30,350 nucleotides of DNA from JBFHNV01 sp965365655 (GCA_965365655.1 CBDUCN010000017.1:1-30350); one strand, 5' to 3'. Shown: positions 15,342 through 22,975, numbered from the stretch's first letter. Numbers and translations: made by a program. The notes: generated by a model not told the origin, from the sequence alone.

Positions 15342-16082
15342 ATGCAAGAGACGATCACCACCGCAGGCGATGGCTGGTACCTGGTCGAGCCGGTGCTGGA
15401 GGAGGGGCGGCCCGTGGGCACGCGGCGCACGCCGATCGTGGCCTGGCGCATCGGCACCGATGGCGCGGTGCCGGTGCCGCTCGACGGCGGCGGCCCGACG
15501 CCCGCCGCCGGCAGCGCCGTGATGCATCCGAACGGGACCGTGTGGTTCGAGGGCGCGGAGCACAAGACCCTGCGCGCGTTCCTGGACTTCCTGCGCCGGC
15601 GCGCCGGCGGCGGTGCACCGGCGGCGCGCGAGCGTACGGAGCAGCCGGCACCGCCGGCACGGCTGCTGGACCCGGAGCTCGCGGAGGAGGACGCGACCCA
15701 CGCGATGATCGAGCTGCTCAACGTGCACGGCCACGAGTTCGTGCTGCACGCGCACGAGTGGCGCAAGGCCCTGGCGCTCGCCCGCGCGCACGGCTGGACG
15801 GCTCGCGGCACCCGCCACGACGCGGTGGCCGGATGGGAGGGCCGCTACGACGAGCCGCACAACCAGCGTGTGCGCGCCGACGACGCGCGCGCGTTCGCGG
15901 ACGGGCTGGAGCGCGCGCTGCCCGCACTGCCGCCGCAGCGCGAGGAGGACTTCGTGCAGCACAGCCCCGACCGCACCCTGGTGGAGCTGTCGCCGGCGGA
16001 CTATCTCGGCGGCGTGAAGGGCCGTCGCTTCGTCGAGGCGCTGATCGCCTACGCGCGCGAGGGGGAGTTCCGGGTCGCGTAG
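15342..16082 (+). CDS. Unknown soluble protein at the end of the rnf operon
   Basis: GGAGGACGACG before the ATG at 15342 gives a clear start for a 246-aa protein without signal peptide, membrane helix or Cys. The N-terminal third looks beta-rich (GWYLVEPVLEEG, TPIVAWRIGTDGAVPVPLDG, NGTVWFEGAEHKTLRAFLDFL). A Pro/Ala linker (ca. 90-108) leads to a helical part with WRKALALARAHGWTARGTR, WEGRYDEPHNQRV, DDARAFADGLERALPALP and a closing GRRFVEALIAYAREGEFRV. The second half resembles a widespread class of uncharacterised bacterial proteins, but I cannot name it. It follows the reductase by 59 nt and overlaps the convergent apbE tail-to-tail by 34 nt. Function unknown; operon position suggests a link to Rnf/NifJ. 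Confidence 0.78.
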   Translation: MQETITTAGDGWYLVEPVLEEGRPVGTRRTPIVAWRIGTDGAVPVPLDGGGPTPAAGSAVMHPNGTVWFEGAEHKTLRAFLDFLRRRAGGGAPAARERTEQPAPPARLLDPELAEEDATHAMIELLNVHGHEFVLHAHEWRKALALARAHGWTARGTRHDAVAGWEGRYDEPHNQRVRADDARAFADGLERALPALPPQREEDFVQHSPDRTLVELSPADYLGGVKGRRFVEALIAYAREGEFRVA

Positions 16083-17143
16083 CGCGCGCCCGGGACGGGC
16101 CCGCCGGCCACACGCTCGCGGAAGCCCGCGGTCGTGCGCCCGGTGAGCCCGTCGTCGCCGCGGACCTGGAACAGGGCCGGCACCGAGAGCCGCTCCGCGA
16201 GGTCCGGGCCCGCCTGCGGGCCGAGCACCATCAGCGCCGTCGACAGCGCATCGGCGGCCATCGCCGTCGGCGCGATGACACTGACCGCGGCGAGCGCGTG
16301 CGACACCGGAACGCCGGTGCGCGGGTCGATCGTGTGCGAGTACCGCCGGCCCGCGTGCTCGAAGAAGTTGCGGTAGTCGCCGGAGGTCGCGACGGCGCCG
16401 GCATCGAGCGCGAGCACGCACCCGATCTCCACGCCGCCCGCCGCCGGGCGTTCGACGCCGACGCGCCAGGGCCCGCCGTGGGGCGCGCGGCCGCGCGCGC
16501 GAAGCTCGCCGCCCACGTCCACCAGGTAGTCCTCCAGACCCGCCGCGTCGAGCGCCGCGGCGACGCGATCCACCGCGTAGCCCTTCGCGATCCCGCACAG
16601 ATCGAGAGCGATGCGGTCGTCCTCCTTGCGCAGGGCCGAGCGCCCGCGGTCGACCGAGACCGCGGCGAGGCCGGTCCGCGCCCGCGCGTCCGCGAGGGCC
16701 TCGTCGCGCGGGACGCCGCCGGCCGCGGACGGGCCGAAGCCCCAGAGGTCGACCAGCGGGCCCACCGTCGGGTCGAACGCACCGCCCGAGAGCGCGGCGA
16801 TCCGTCGAGCCTCGCCGACCACCTCGACGAGGCTTCCGGGGACAGGCATCCAGCGCCCGCGCGGCGCGGCGTTGAACCGCGACAGATCGGAGCCCGCGAG
16901 CCACGTGGACATGCGGGCCTCGACCCGCGCGAGCGCGTCGGCGGCCGCGCGCGCGACGGCCTGCTCCTGCGCGGCGGACAGCGTCGCGGCCAGGCTCACC
17001 TGCCAGCGGGTGCCCATCGTCGCGCCGGCGAGCCGGGTCGCGCCGTCACGGTCGCCGCAACCGCCGAGCGGCAGCGCCGCAAGCGGTCCGCCGACACGCA
17101 CCAGCGCGGCCAACGATCCCGCGAGGCAGGTGCGTCTTCGCAT
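16049..17143 (-). CDS. apbE: FAD:protein FMN transferase ApbE
   Basis: ApbE cuts FAD and attaches FMN to Thr of S/T-G-A-T motifs in RnfD and RnfG, on the periplasmic side. The 364-aa protein starts at ATG 17143 behind AGGAGG. Its N-terminus is an export signal ending near PLGGC, which could be a lipobox. Family features in order are GATMGTRWQVSL, MSTWLAGSDLSRFNA, GAFDPTVGPLVDLWGFG, LCGIAKGYAVDRVAAAL, YLVDVGGELRARG, TSGDYRNFF with SHTIDPRTG, and SVIAPTAMAADALSTALMVLG. It is encoded opposite to the rnf operon and convergent with it, with its own FNR-type promoter. The presence of both target motifs in this window makes its role clear. Confidence 0.93.
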   Translation of the reverse strand: MRRRTCLAGSLAALVRVGGPLAALPLGGCGDRDGATRLAGATMGTRWQVSLAATLSAAQEQAVARAAADALARVEARMSTWLAGSDLSRFNAAPRGRWMPVPGSLVEVVGEARRIAALSGGAFDPTVGPLVDLWGFGPSAAGGVPRDEALADARARTGLAAVSVDRGRSALRKEDDRIALDLCGIAKGYAVDRVAAALDAAGLEDYLVDVGGELRARGRAPHGGPWRVGVERPAAGGVEIGCVLALDAGAVATSGDYRNFFEHAGRRYSHTIDPRTGVPVSHALAAVSVIAPTAMAADALSTALMVLGPQAGPDLAERLSVPALFQVRGDDGLTGRTTAGFRERVAGGPVPGARYATRNSPSRA

Positions 17144-17217
17144 CGTGCGAGTCCTCCTGTGCCGACGAGGCGCACGGCGCGCCCTTACCGGCCGCGCCGG
17201 GCCCCTAAGCGCCTCGA

Positions 17218-17261
17218 GACAGTCTAGAAATCCCGCGGCGGGGCGCCTTGACCGCGGTCAA
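17218..17261 (-). promoter_or_regulatory. FNR-type palindrome and -10 element upstream of apbE
   Basis: TTGACCGCGGTCAA at 17248-17261 is a perfect 14-bp palindrome of FNR-family type (TTGAC-N4-GTCAA). On the minus strand it is followed after 20 nt by CTAGACTGTC, against 21 nt and CTAGAGTGTC in the rnf promoter. A TAGACT -10 centred at 17223.5 would place the box at about -40.5 and give a leader of roughly 71 nt. The palindrome is symmetric, so it might also affect the rightward carboxylase gene at 17343, but I find no matching -10 on that side. Confidence 0.62.
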
Positions 17262-17342
17262 CGCGGCCCGCGCCGGCCGAGCGCCGCGCTTTGCTACCAT
17301 CCGCGGCCAGCCATTGACCACTGCACCGGGCGTCCCCACACC

Positions 17343-19316
17343 GTGATCCGCAAGCTGCTCATCGCCAACCGCGGCGAGATCGCGTGCCGCATCGCGCGCA
17401 CCGCGCGCGCGATGGGCGTGCGCACGGTCGCGGTGCACTCCGACGCGGACGCCCGCGCCGCACACGTCGCGGCCGCCGACGAGGCGGTGCGAATCGGGCC
17501 CGCGGCGGCGTCCGCGAGCTACCTGGACCAGGACGCGGTGCTCGCCGCGGCGCGCGACAGCGGCGCCGACGCGCTGCACCCGGGCTACGGCTTCCTGGCC
17601 GAGAACGCCGGGTTCGCCGAGCGCTGCGAGGCAGCGGGCGTGTGCTTCGTCGGCCCGCCGCCGTCGGCGATCCGCGCGATGGGCTCGAAGCGCGAGGCGC
17701 TGGATGCGATGGCCGCGCAGGGCGTGCCGGTGCTGCCCGGCTACCGGGGCACGGCGCAGGACGATGACGCGCTGCTCGGCGCAGCCGCGGAGATCGGCTT
17801 CCCGCTGATCGTCAAGCCCAGTGCCGGCGGCGGGGGCAAGGGCATGGAGGTGGCGCGCGACGCGGCCGCGCTGGCGCGCGCGCTGCCGGCGGCGCGGCGC
17901 GTCGCGAAAGCAGCGTTCGGCGACGACACCCTGCTGCTGGAGCGCTACCTGGAGCGCCCGCGCCACGTCGAGGTGCAGGTGTTCGCCGATGCCCACGGCG
18001 GCTGCGTCCACCTCTTCGAACGCGACTGCTCGGTGCAGCGGCGCCACCAGAAGGTGGTCGAGGAGGCGCCGGCGCCGGGGCTGCCCGACGCGGTGCGCGA
18101 GCGCATGGGCGAGGTCGCGGTGGCCGCGGCGCGGGCCATCGGCTACCGCGGCGCGGGCACCGTCGAGTTCCTGTACGACCCCGCGCGCGAAGACTTCCAC
18201 TTCATGGAGATGAACACGCGGCTGCAGGTGGAGCACCCGGTGACCGAGATGATCACCGGCATCGACCTCGTCGCGTGGCAGCTCCGCGTCGCGGCCGGCG
18301 AGCCGCTGCCGCTCGCGCAGGACGCGATTCGCCGGCGCGGCCACGCGATCGAGGTGCGGCTGTACGCGGAGGATCCGGAACGCGACTTCCTGCCCGCGAG
18401 CGGCCCGGTGCAGTGGTTCGACACCCCGTCCGGCGACGGGCACGTGCGCGTGGACGCGGGCGTGCGCGCGGGGGACGCCGTGAGCGTGCACTACGACCCG
18501 ATGATCGCGAAGCTGGTCGCGTGGGGCACCGACCGCTCGCAGGCGGCGGCGCGCCTCGGGCGCGCGCTGGCGCAGACCGCCGTCGGCCCGCTCGCGAGCA
18601 ACCTGTCGTTCCTGCGCACCCTCGCCGGGCACCCGGCGTGGCTCGCCGGCGAGCTGGATACGGGGTTCCTGGCGCGGCACGCGGCGGAGCTGGGCGCACC
18701 GCGGATGGACGCCCGCGACGCGCTGGCGGGCGCGGCCGCGTACCTGCTCGCCGCCGAGCCGGACGCGCGGGCGAGCCCGTGGGAACGGCTGCGGGGGTTC
18801 CGCCTCAACCTGCCCGCGTGCACGCGGCTGCGCCTCGAGCTCGGCGGCGAAGTGCACGACCTGGTCGTGGAGCCGCGGCGCGACGACACGCTGCTGCACC
18901 TGCCCGGCGACCCGGTCGCGCTCGCGTCGATCGAGCGCGTCGACGACGGCGGGCTCGCATTCCGCGCCGACGGGCACACGCGCCGCGTGCACGTGCGGCA
19001 CGACGGCGACGTGCTGCACCTCGACGACGGCCGCGCGCGCGCGGCGGTGACCCGGCTGCCGCCGGCCACGCCGGCCGGCGGCGGGCAGGTGCACGGCGCG
19101 GGCCGGCTCGTCGCCCCGATGCCGGGGCGCGTGGTCAGCCTCACCGTCGCCGCCGGCGACCGGGTGAGCGCCGGTCAGCCGCTGGTGGTGCTGGAGGCGA
19201 TGAAGATGGAGCACACCCTCGCCGCCCCCGGCGACGGGCACGTGGAGTCGGTGGGCTGCTCGAGCGGCGCGCAGGTGGACGAAGGCGCGGTGCTGGTGGT
19301 GCTGGAGCTGGACTGA
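17343..19316 (+). CDS. Biotin-dependent acyl-CoA carboxylase alpha subunit (biotin carboxylase + biotin carrier)
   Basis: ATP-dependent carboxylation of biotin, the first half-reaction of methylcrotonyl-, propionyl- or acetyl-CoA carboxylases. The start is GTG 17343, giving the canonical VIRKLLIANRGEIACRIARTA. The biotin carboxylase domain (1-450) has LHPGYGFLAENAGFAERC, KPSAGGGGKGMEV, HVEVQVFAD, and EMNTRLQVEHPVTEMITG. A BT-type linker domain follows, and the C-terminal carrier domain has EAMKMEHTL with biotinyl Lys at K621. The 657-aa length matches MccA/LiuD or AccA-type alpha subunits. No beta (carboxyltransferase) gene is visible in the window, so the acyl-CoA substrate cannot be decided. 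No obvious ribosome site is seen. It lies alone between divergent apbE and convergent DUF992-like genes. Confidence 0.9.
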   Translation: MIRKLLIANRGEIACRIARTARAMGVRTVAVHSDADARAAHVAAADEAVRIGPAAASASYLDQDAVLAAARDSGADALHPGYGFLAENAGFAERCEAAGVCFVGPPPSAIRAMGSKREALDAMAAQGVPVLPGYRGTAQDDDALLGAAAEIGFPLIVKPSAGGGGKGMEVARDAAALARALPAARRVAKAAFGDDTLLLERYLERPRHVEVQVFADAHGGCVHLFERDCSVQRRHQKVVEEAPAPGLPDAVRERMGEVAVAAARAIGYRGAGTVEFLYDPAREDFHFMEMNTRLQVEHPVTEMITGIDLVAWQLRVAAGEPLPLAQDAIRRRGHAIEVRLYAEDPERDFLPASGPVQWFDTPSGDGHVRVDAGVRAGDAVSVHYDPMIAKLVAWGTDRSQAAARLGRALAQTAVGPLASNLSFLRTLAGHPAWLAGELDTGFLARHAAELGAPRMDARDALAGAAAYLLAAEPDARASPWERLRGFRLNLPACTRLRLELGGEVHDLVVEPRRDDTLLHLPGDPVALASIERVDDGGLAFRADGHTRRVHVRHDGDVLHLDDGRARAAVTRLPPATPAGGGQVHGAGRLVAPMPGRVVSLTVAAGDRVSAGQPLVVLEAMKMEHTLAAPGDGHVESVGCSSGAQVDEGAVLVVLELD

Positions 19317-19442
19317 GAGCGCGCGAAGCCGTCGCGGGACCCGCGCGGCGCGCACCGCCGGCCGGCTCGCCGCGCCCCGGCCCGCGTGTTGCGCGGCATT
19401 GCGCGCACCCGCCGTGGACGCGCCGCGGCCGGGAGCGCGGCT

Positions 19443-19473
19443 CCGGCAGGCCCGGACGCGCCGGGCCTGCCGG
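19443..19473. terminator. Perfect 13-bp hairpin between convergent genes
   Basis: ccggcaggcccgg (19443-19455) and ccgggcctgccgg (19461-19473) are exact reverse complements with loop acgcg. The hairpin lies 127 nt after the carboxylase stop and 12 nt after the end of the leftward DUF992-like gene, so it can act for both strands, mainly the latter. No T-tract follows on either strand. Confidence 0.55.
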
Positions 19474-19484
19474 CTCGGATCCCC

Positions 19485-19967
19485 TCAGTCGGCGGCCTCG
19501 AGGTACAGGAAGCCGATGCCCGCGGACGCCCCGACGCCCTGCTCGCTGCCCACCGCGATCGGATTGAGCCCGAACTGATCGTTCGCGCCCCCGACCAGGG
19601 CCGCCGCACCGAGGCCCACGCCGGCGCTGGCGCTGGCCTTGCCGCCGGCGTACTTGCCGGCCAGCGAGTGTCTGCCCGCGGACAGATCCGACGCCGAGAT
19701 TACGGCGAACGCGAAGTTCTCCTCGCTCTTGAAGCTCAGGTCCAGGCCCAGCGCGATGCCGCTCTCGCCCTTGTACTTCTCGCTGTTGCCCGCGCTGTCG
19801 GTGAACTCGCACATCACGTCCGCAGTGGAACGCACCAGCAGGTTGAGCCGGCTGCCCTCCACCGTCTTGCAGGTGAGCACGCCGACGCGCATGGAATCGG
19901 CGCCCGCCGCGAGCGGCAGCAGCGCAGACACGAGGCCCGCGACCAGCAATCGAACACGCGTATTCAT
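19485..19967 (-). CDS. Secreted DUF992-like protein
   Basis: The 160-aa protein starts at ATG 19967 behind AAGGAG and has a signal peptide (MNTRVRLLVAGLVSALLPLA, cleavage near AGADS). The mature part follows the DUF992 pattern: MRVGVLTCKTVEG at the start, a central VMCEFTDSAGNSEKYKGE giving a two-Cys pair, GIALGLDLSFKSEENFAFAVIS, then a Gly/Ala-rich C-terminal half (GKYAGGKASASAGVGLGAAALVGG) and the closing hydrophobic strand GFLYLEAAD. Members are exported proteins of unknown function, known mostly from alphaproteobacteria. No operon partners. Family assignment is from pattern memory. Confidence 0.8.
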   Translation of the reverse strand: MNTRVRLLVAGLVSALLPLAAGADSMRVGVLTCKTVEGSRLNLLVRSTADVMCEFTDSAGNSEKYKGESGIALGLDLSFKSEENFAFAVISASDLSAGRHSLAGKYAGGKASASAGVGLGAAALVGGANDQFGLNPIAVGSEQGVGASAGIGFLYLEAAD

Positions 19968-20111
19968 GGGAACTCCTTAGTCACGTGGACACGTTGAGGA
20001 ACAGGGATACTCCGGCGCGCCATTGTCGCGGCGTAGCGGATCGCGCGTAAAGACGGGCGGCGCCGGCTCCACGGACCGGGCGCGGATGGGGCGGCGGCAC
20101 GGGGCAGGAGG

Positions 20112-20147
20112 AAAAAAGGAGGGGGAGCGCCTCGCGGCGCTCCCCCT
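20112..20147 (-). terminator. Strong intrinsic terminator, leftward
   Basis: gggggagcgcc (20121-20131) and ggcgctccccc (20136-20146) form an 11-12 bp stem with a 4-nt loop. On the minus strand it is followed by TCC and six T (20117-20112). This is the only textbook rho-independent terminator in the window. It terminates leftward transcripts, either the candidate small RNA or the OYE gene ending at 20337, and insulates the DUF992-like gene. Confidence 0.85.
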
Positions 20148-20205
20148 TACACCATCCGTCCGCAGGGGAGCTCAGGATGGTCAGGCCAACACCGGGGAAG
20201 TGTCC
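20112..20205 (-). ncRNA. Candidate small RNA, about 94 nt
   Basis: A sigma-54-like promoter at 20232-20216 would start a minus-strand transcript near 20205, and the strong terminator ends it near 20112. No convincing ORF or ribosome site lies between. The RNA would have a GC/pyrimidine-rich 5' part (ccaggggacacttcccc can fold as a small hairpin), a central single-stranded-looking region, and the terminator hairpin with U-tail, the layout of many Hfq-type sRNAs. I do not recognise a known family. The alternative is that this is just the 3' UTR of the OYE gene. Confidence 0.4.
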
Positions 20206-20215
20206 CCTGGTGTTT

Positions 20216-20232
20216 TGCACGGCCCGTGCCAA
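20216..20232 (-). promoter_or_regulatory. Sigma-54 (RpoN)-like -24/-12 promoter, leftward
   Basis: On the minus strand TTGGCACGGGCCGTGCA matches the -24/-12 consensus TGGCACG-N4-TTGCW except for one base (GTGC for TTGC). GG (20230-20229) and GC (20218-20217) are 12 nt apart, as required. The element also contains a GCACGG-G-CCGTGC dyad, so a repressor site is an alternative reading. No nearby enhancer-binding protein gene is seen. Confidence 0.45.
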
Positions 20233-20281
20233 CCTTCCCGATCAACGGATTCAATACGTTACGCGCACCCTGCCGCGCCGA

Positions 20282-20302
20282 GCCGATCCGCGCTGGATCG
20301 GC
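20282..20302 (-). terminator. Weak hairpin just after the OYE gene
   Basis: gccgatcc (20282-20289) and ggatcggc (20295-20302) form an 8-bp stem with a 5-nt loop, 35 nt downstream of the OYE stop codon. No T-tract follows on the minus strand. It could attenuate read-through or protect the mRNA end. Confidence 0.35.
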
Positions 20303-20336
20303 GCGCACCGAAACCGGGCACACCTGCCGCACGGCC

Positions 20337-21461
20337 TCAGCCTGCGGCGCGACGCCGTGGGCCGTCGGCGAACACGTCCTGCCGGCCCCAGGGCTGGCAG
20401 CGCAGGTACTGGTCCGGGTAGCGCGCCGCCTGCCCCTCGCCCAGCGCCTCCGCGGCGTGCCAGGTCCAGCGCGGGTCGTAGAGCATGCCCCGCGCGAGGG
20501 CCACCAGGTCGGCGTGGCCGCTGGCCACGATCTGCTCCGCCTGCCTCGGCTCGGTGATCATGCCGACGCTCATCACCGCCATCGAGGTCGCGGCCTTGAC
20601 GCGGCGCGCGAACGGCACCTGGTAGCCGGGCTCCACCCGGATCTGCTGGTGCTTCACGAGGCCGCCGCTGGAGACGTCGATCCAGTCGCAGCCCCGGCGC
20701 TCCAGCTCGGCCGTGAACGCCAGCGTGCCGTCCAGGTCCCAGCCGCCGTCGGCGTGGTCGCTGGCCGACACGCGCACCCCCAGCGGCCGGTCGTCCGGCC
20801 ACGCGCTGCGCACCGCGTCGAACACCGCGAGCGGGAAACGCATGCGGTTCTCCAGGCTGCCGCCGTAGCGGTCCGTGCGCCGGTTCGACAGCGGCGACAG
20901 GAACTGGTGCAGCAGGTAGCCGTGCGCGGCGTGCAGCTCGATGGCGGCGAAGCCGAGGCGGCGTGCGCGCTCCGCGGCCGCCGCGAAGGCGTCGACCAGG
21001 GCCTCGATCTCGCCCGCCTCCAGCGCGCGCGGCGGCTCGTCGCCGTCGCCGCCGTCCACCGCGGACGGCGCCACCGCCTGCCACCCGCCCTCGTGCGCAC
21101 CGAGGCGCCGGCGCCCCTCCCACGGCGGCGCGGACGACGCCTTGCGTCCGGCGTGGGCGAGCTGGATCGCGATCGGGGTGTTGCCGTAGCGCTCGACGAA
21201 GCGCACCACGCGCGCCAGCGCGGCCTCGCAGGCGTCGTCGTAGAGCCCCATGCACCCCGGCGTGATGCGCCCGCGCGGCTCCACGTTGGTCATCTCCATG
21301 ATCAGCAGCCCGTGACCGCCCACCGCGAGGTGGCCGAGGTGCATCAGGTGCCAGTCGGTGGCGCAGCCGTTGTGCGCCGAGTACTGACACATCGGGGAGA
21401 CCACGACGCGGTTGGCCAGGGTCAGCGACCGCAGTGTGAGGGGCTGGAACAGGGCGGACAT
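20337..21461 (-). CDS. Old Yellow Enzyme family NAD(P)H:flavin oxidoreductase (YqjM/XenA type)
   Basis: FMN-dependent ene-reductase that reduces activated C=C bonds, quinones or nitro compounds with NAD(P)H. The 374-aa protein starts at ATG 21461 behind GAGGAG and begins at the first barrel strand (LFQPLTLRSLTLANRVVVSPMCQYSA). The Cys in SPMCQYSA and following Tyr are the redox-tuning pair of the YqjM/XenA subclass. QLAHAGRKASS, the His pair in ELHAAHGYLLHQFLSPLSN, RTDRYGGSLENRMRFPLAV and the FMN phosphate site near ALARGMLYDPRW are all intact. It is probably cytosolic and monocistronic, 91 nt after the small membrane gene on the same strand. The natural substrate cannot be told. Confidence 0.92.
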   Translation of the reverse strand: MSALFQPLTLRSLTLANRVVVSPMCQYSAHNGCATDWHLMHLGHLAVGGHGLLIMEMTNVEPRGRITPGCMGLYDDACEAALARVVRFVERYGNTPIAIQLAHAGRKASSAPPWEGRRRLGAHEGGWQAVAPSAVDGGDGDEPPRALEAGEIEALVDAFAAAAERARRLGFAAIELHAAHGYLLHQFLSPLSNRRTDRYGGSLENRMRFPLAVFDAVRSAWPDDRPLGVRVSASDHADGGWDLDGTLAFTAELERRGCDWIDVSSGGLVKHQQIRVEPGYQVPFARRVKAATSMAVMSVGMITEPRQAEQIVASGHADLVALARGMLYDPRWTWHAAEALGEGQAARYPDQYLRCQPWGRQDVFADGPRRRAAG

Positions 21462-21552
21462 CGGAACTCCTCGCGGGTGGCCTCGGAGCCGGTCCCGCAG
21501 CGCCGGGATCCGGGAGCGCACAGGGTACCGCCGCGGCCCGCGGCGAGCGCCG

Positions 21553-21765
21553 TCAGCCCGCGAGCCAGAAGCTCCACGCAAACCACGCGATGCCGGCCAG
21601 CACGAGGCCCGCGTTCCAGCTCACCAGCCACCACTGACGCCCGCGCCAGCCGATCCAGACCAGGAGCGCGCCGATCACGATGCCGAGCACCACGGTGAAG
21701 GTCACGAAGTCGCCGGTGCTGCCGTAGGTGGACAGCTCCGGCGGCTCACCGACGCGGTAGCGCAC
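21553..21765 (-). CDS. Small two-TM membrane protein (70 aa)
   Basis: The start is GTG at 21765, behind GGAG that overlaps the stop of the upstream binding-protein gene (15-nt gap). Two hydrophobic helices (FVTFTVVLGIVIGALLVWIGW and WLVSWNAGLVLAGIAWFAWSFWL) are joined by a short basic loop GRQWW. Trp content is high, typical of small inner-membrane proteins. I do not know the family. The close spacing to the AapJ-like gene suggests co-transcription, but it does not look like an ABC permease. Confidence 0.7.
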   Translation of the reverse strand: MRYRVGEPPELSTYGSTGDFVTFTVVLGIVIGALLVWIGWRGRQWWLVSWNAGLVLAGIAWFAWSFWLAG

Positions 21766-21780
21766 GGCCTCGATATCTCC

Positions 21781-22788
21781 TCAGCGCAGCGGCATCGGGT
21801 ACATGATGCCGCCGCGGTCCCACAGCGCATTCATGCCGCGCGGAAGGTTCAGCGGCGAGCCGTGCCCGAGGTTGCGCTCGTAGCTCTCGGCGTAGTTGCC
21901 CACCTGCCTGACGATGCGATAGGCCCAGTCGTCGTCCAGGCCCAGCGCGCTGCCGAGCGCCCCCTCCACGCCCAGCAGCCGCCGCACCCGCGGCTGCTCG
22001 CTCCCGGCGCGCAGCCGCTCGGCGTTGAGCGACGTCACGCCCAGCTCCTCCGCCTCCTGCATCGCGGTGAGCGACCAGCGCACGATGTCCAGCCACTGGT
22101 CGTCGCCGTGGCGCACGACCGGCCCCAGCGGCTCCTTCGAGATCACCTCCAGCAGGATCGTGTGCGCGTCGGAGTCGCGCATTCCCAGGCGCTGCGCCGC
22201 GAGCGTCGTGACGTCGCTGGTGTACGCGTCGCAGCGCCCGGCGTCGTACGCGGCCGCGACCTCCGACAGCTTCTCGTAGAGCACCGGGCGGAAGCTGAGG
22301 CCGCGGGCGCGGAACCAGTCCGCGAGGTTCAGCTCCGTCGTCGTGCCCAGGTTCACGCAGATGGTCGCGCCGTCGAGCTGCTCGGGCTCCGTGACGCCGA
22401 GGTCCCTGCGCACCATGAAGCCCTGGCCGTCGTAGTAGTTCACGCCGGCGAAGTTCAGCCCCAGCGCGGTGTCGCGCACGAGGGTCCAGGTCGCGTTCTC
22501 CACCAGCAGGTCCACCTCGCCGGACTGCAGCGCGGTGAAGCGCGCCTTCGGCGACAGCGCCACGTAGCGCACCTTCGCGGCGTCGCCCAGCACCGCGGCG
22601 GCCACCGCGCGGCACACGTCCACGTCGAGGCCGCGGTACGTGCCGTCGGCGGCCAGCGTCGAGAAGCCGGGGTTGCCCTGACTGGTGCCGCACGCGAGCG
22701 CGCCGCGCGCGCGCACCTGGTCCAGCGTCGCTGCGCCGGCGGCGAGCGAGAGCAGCGACGCGGCGATCGCGAGGACGGGGACACGCAT
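21781..22788 (-). CDS. aapJ: General L-amino-acid ABC transporter substrate-binding protein (AapJ/BztA type)
   Basis: Periplasmic receptor for broad-range polar amino acids. The 335-aa protein starts at ATG 22788 with a signal peptide (MRVPVLAIAASLLSLAAGA). The AapJ pattern runs through its full length: RGALACGTSQGNPGFSTL, YRGLDVDVCRAVAAAVLGD, RFTALQSGEVDLLVENATWT, GVNYYDGQGFMVRRDLG, ICVNLGTTTELNLADWFRA, YDAGRCDAYTSDVTTL, SKEPLGPVVRHGDDQW, and the end WAYRIVRQVGNYAESYERN. No permease or ATPase (aapQMP) follows; the next gene is a two-TM peptide and then an OYE. It is therefore an orphan binding protein in this window. The ribosome site is weak. Confidence 0.9.
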   Translation of the reverse strand: MRVPVLAIAASLLSLAAGAATLDQVRARGALACGTSQGNPGFSTLAADGTYRGLDVDVCRAVAAAVLGDAAKVRYVALSPKARFTALQSGEVDLLVENATWTLVRDTALGLNFAGVNYYDGQGFMVRRDLGVTEPEQLDGATICVNLGTTTELNLADWFRARGLSFRPVLYEKLSEVAAAYDAGRCDAYTSDVTTLAAQRLGMRDSDAHTILLEVISKEPLGPVVRHGDDQWLDIVRWSLTAMQEAEELGVTSLNAERLRAGSEQPRVRRLLGVEGALGSALGLDDDWAYRIVRQVGNYAESYERNLGHGSPLNLPRGMNALWDRGGIMYPMPLR

Positions 22789-22929
22789 GCCCGCTACGGT
22801 ATCGGGCCCACCCCGCACGCGCCAGCAGGTACGCCCGCCGGGCGCCGACGGCGCGCTCCGCGGCGCCCGGATCCAGCGCGCGCCCGCACGTCGCGCGAGC
22901 CCCAGCGGGACTTCAGGAGCGGATGCGGA

Positions 22930-22975
22930 AGGTCCTTTAAGTTCCTGAAGCGACACATCAATCTTGTTTGCTGCG
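22930..22975. promoter_or_regulatory. AT-rich island, probable promoter region
   Basis: The stretch around 22935-22971 is clearly more AT-rich than the surrounding sequence and lies between divergent genes (binding protein left, saccharide operon right). Leftward TTGATG (22961-22956) and TTAAAG (22940-22935) with a 15-nt spacer could be a weak promoter for the binding protein. For the rightward operon I see no clear -35/-10 pair. Composition is the main evidence. Confidence 0.3.

Noticed and set aside
22936..22962. FliA (sigma-28)-like promoter beginning TTTAAGTT
   Set aside because: The -10 side (around atcaat) does not match GCCGATAA well and no flagellar gene is nearby.
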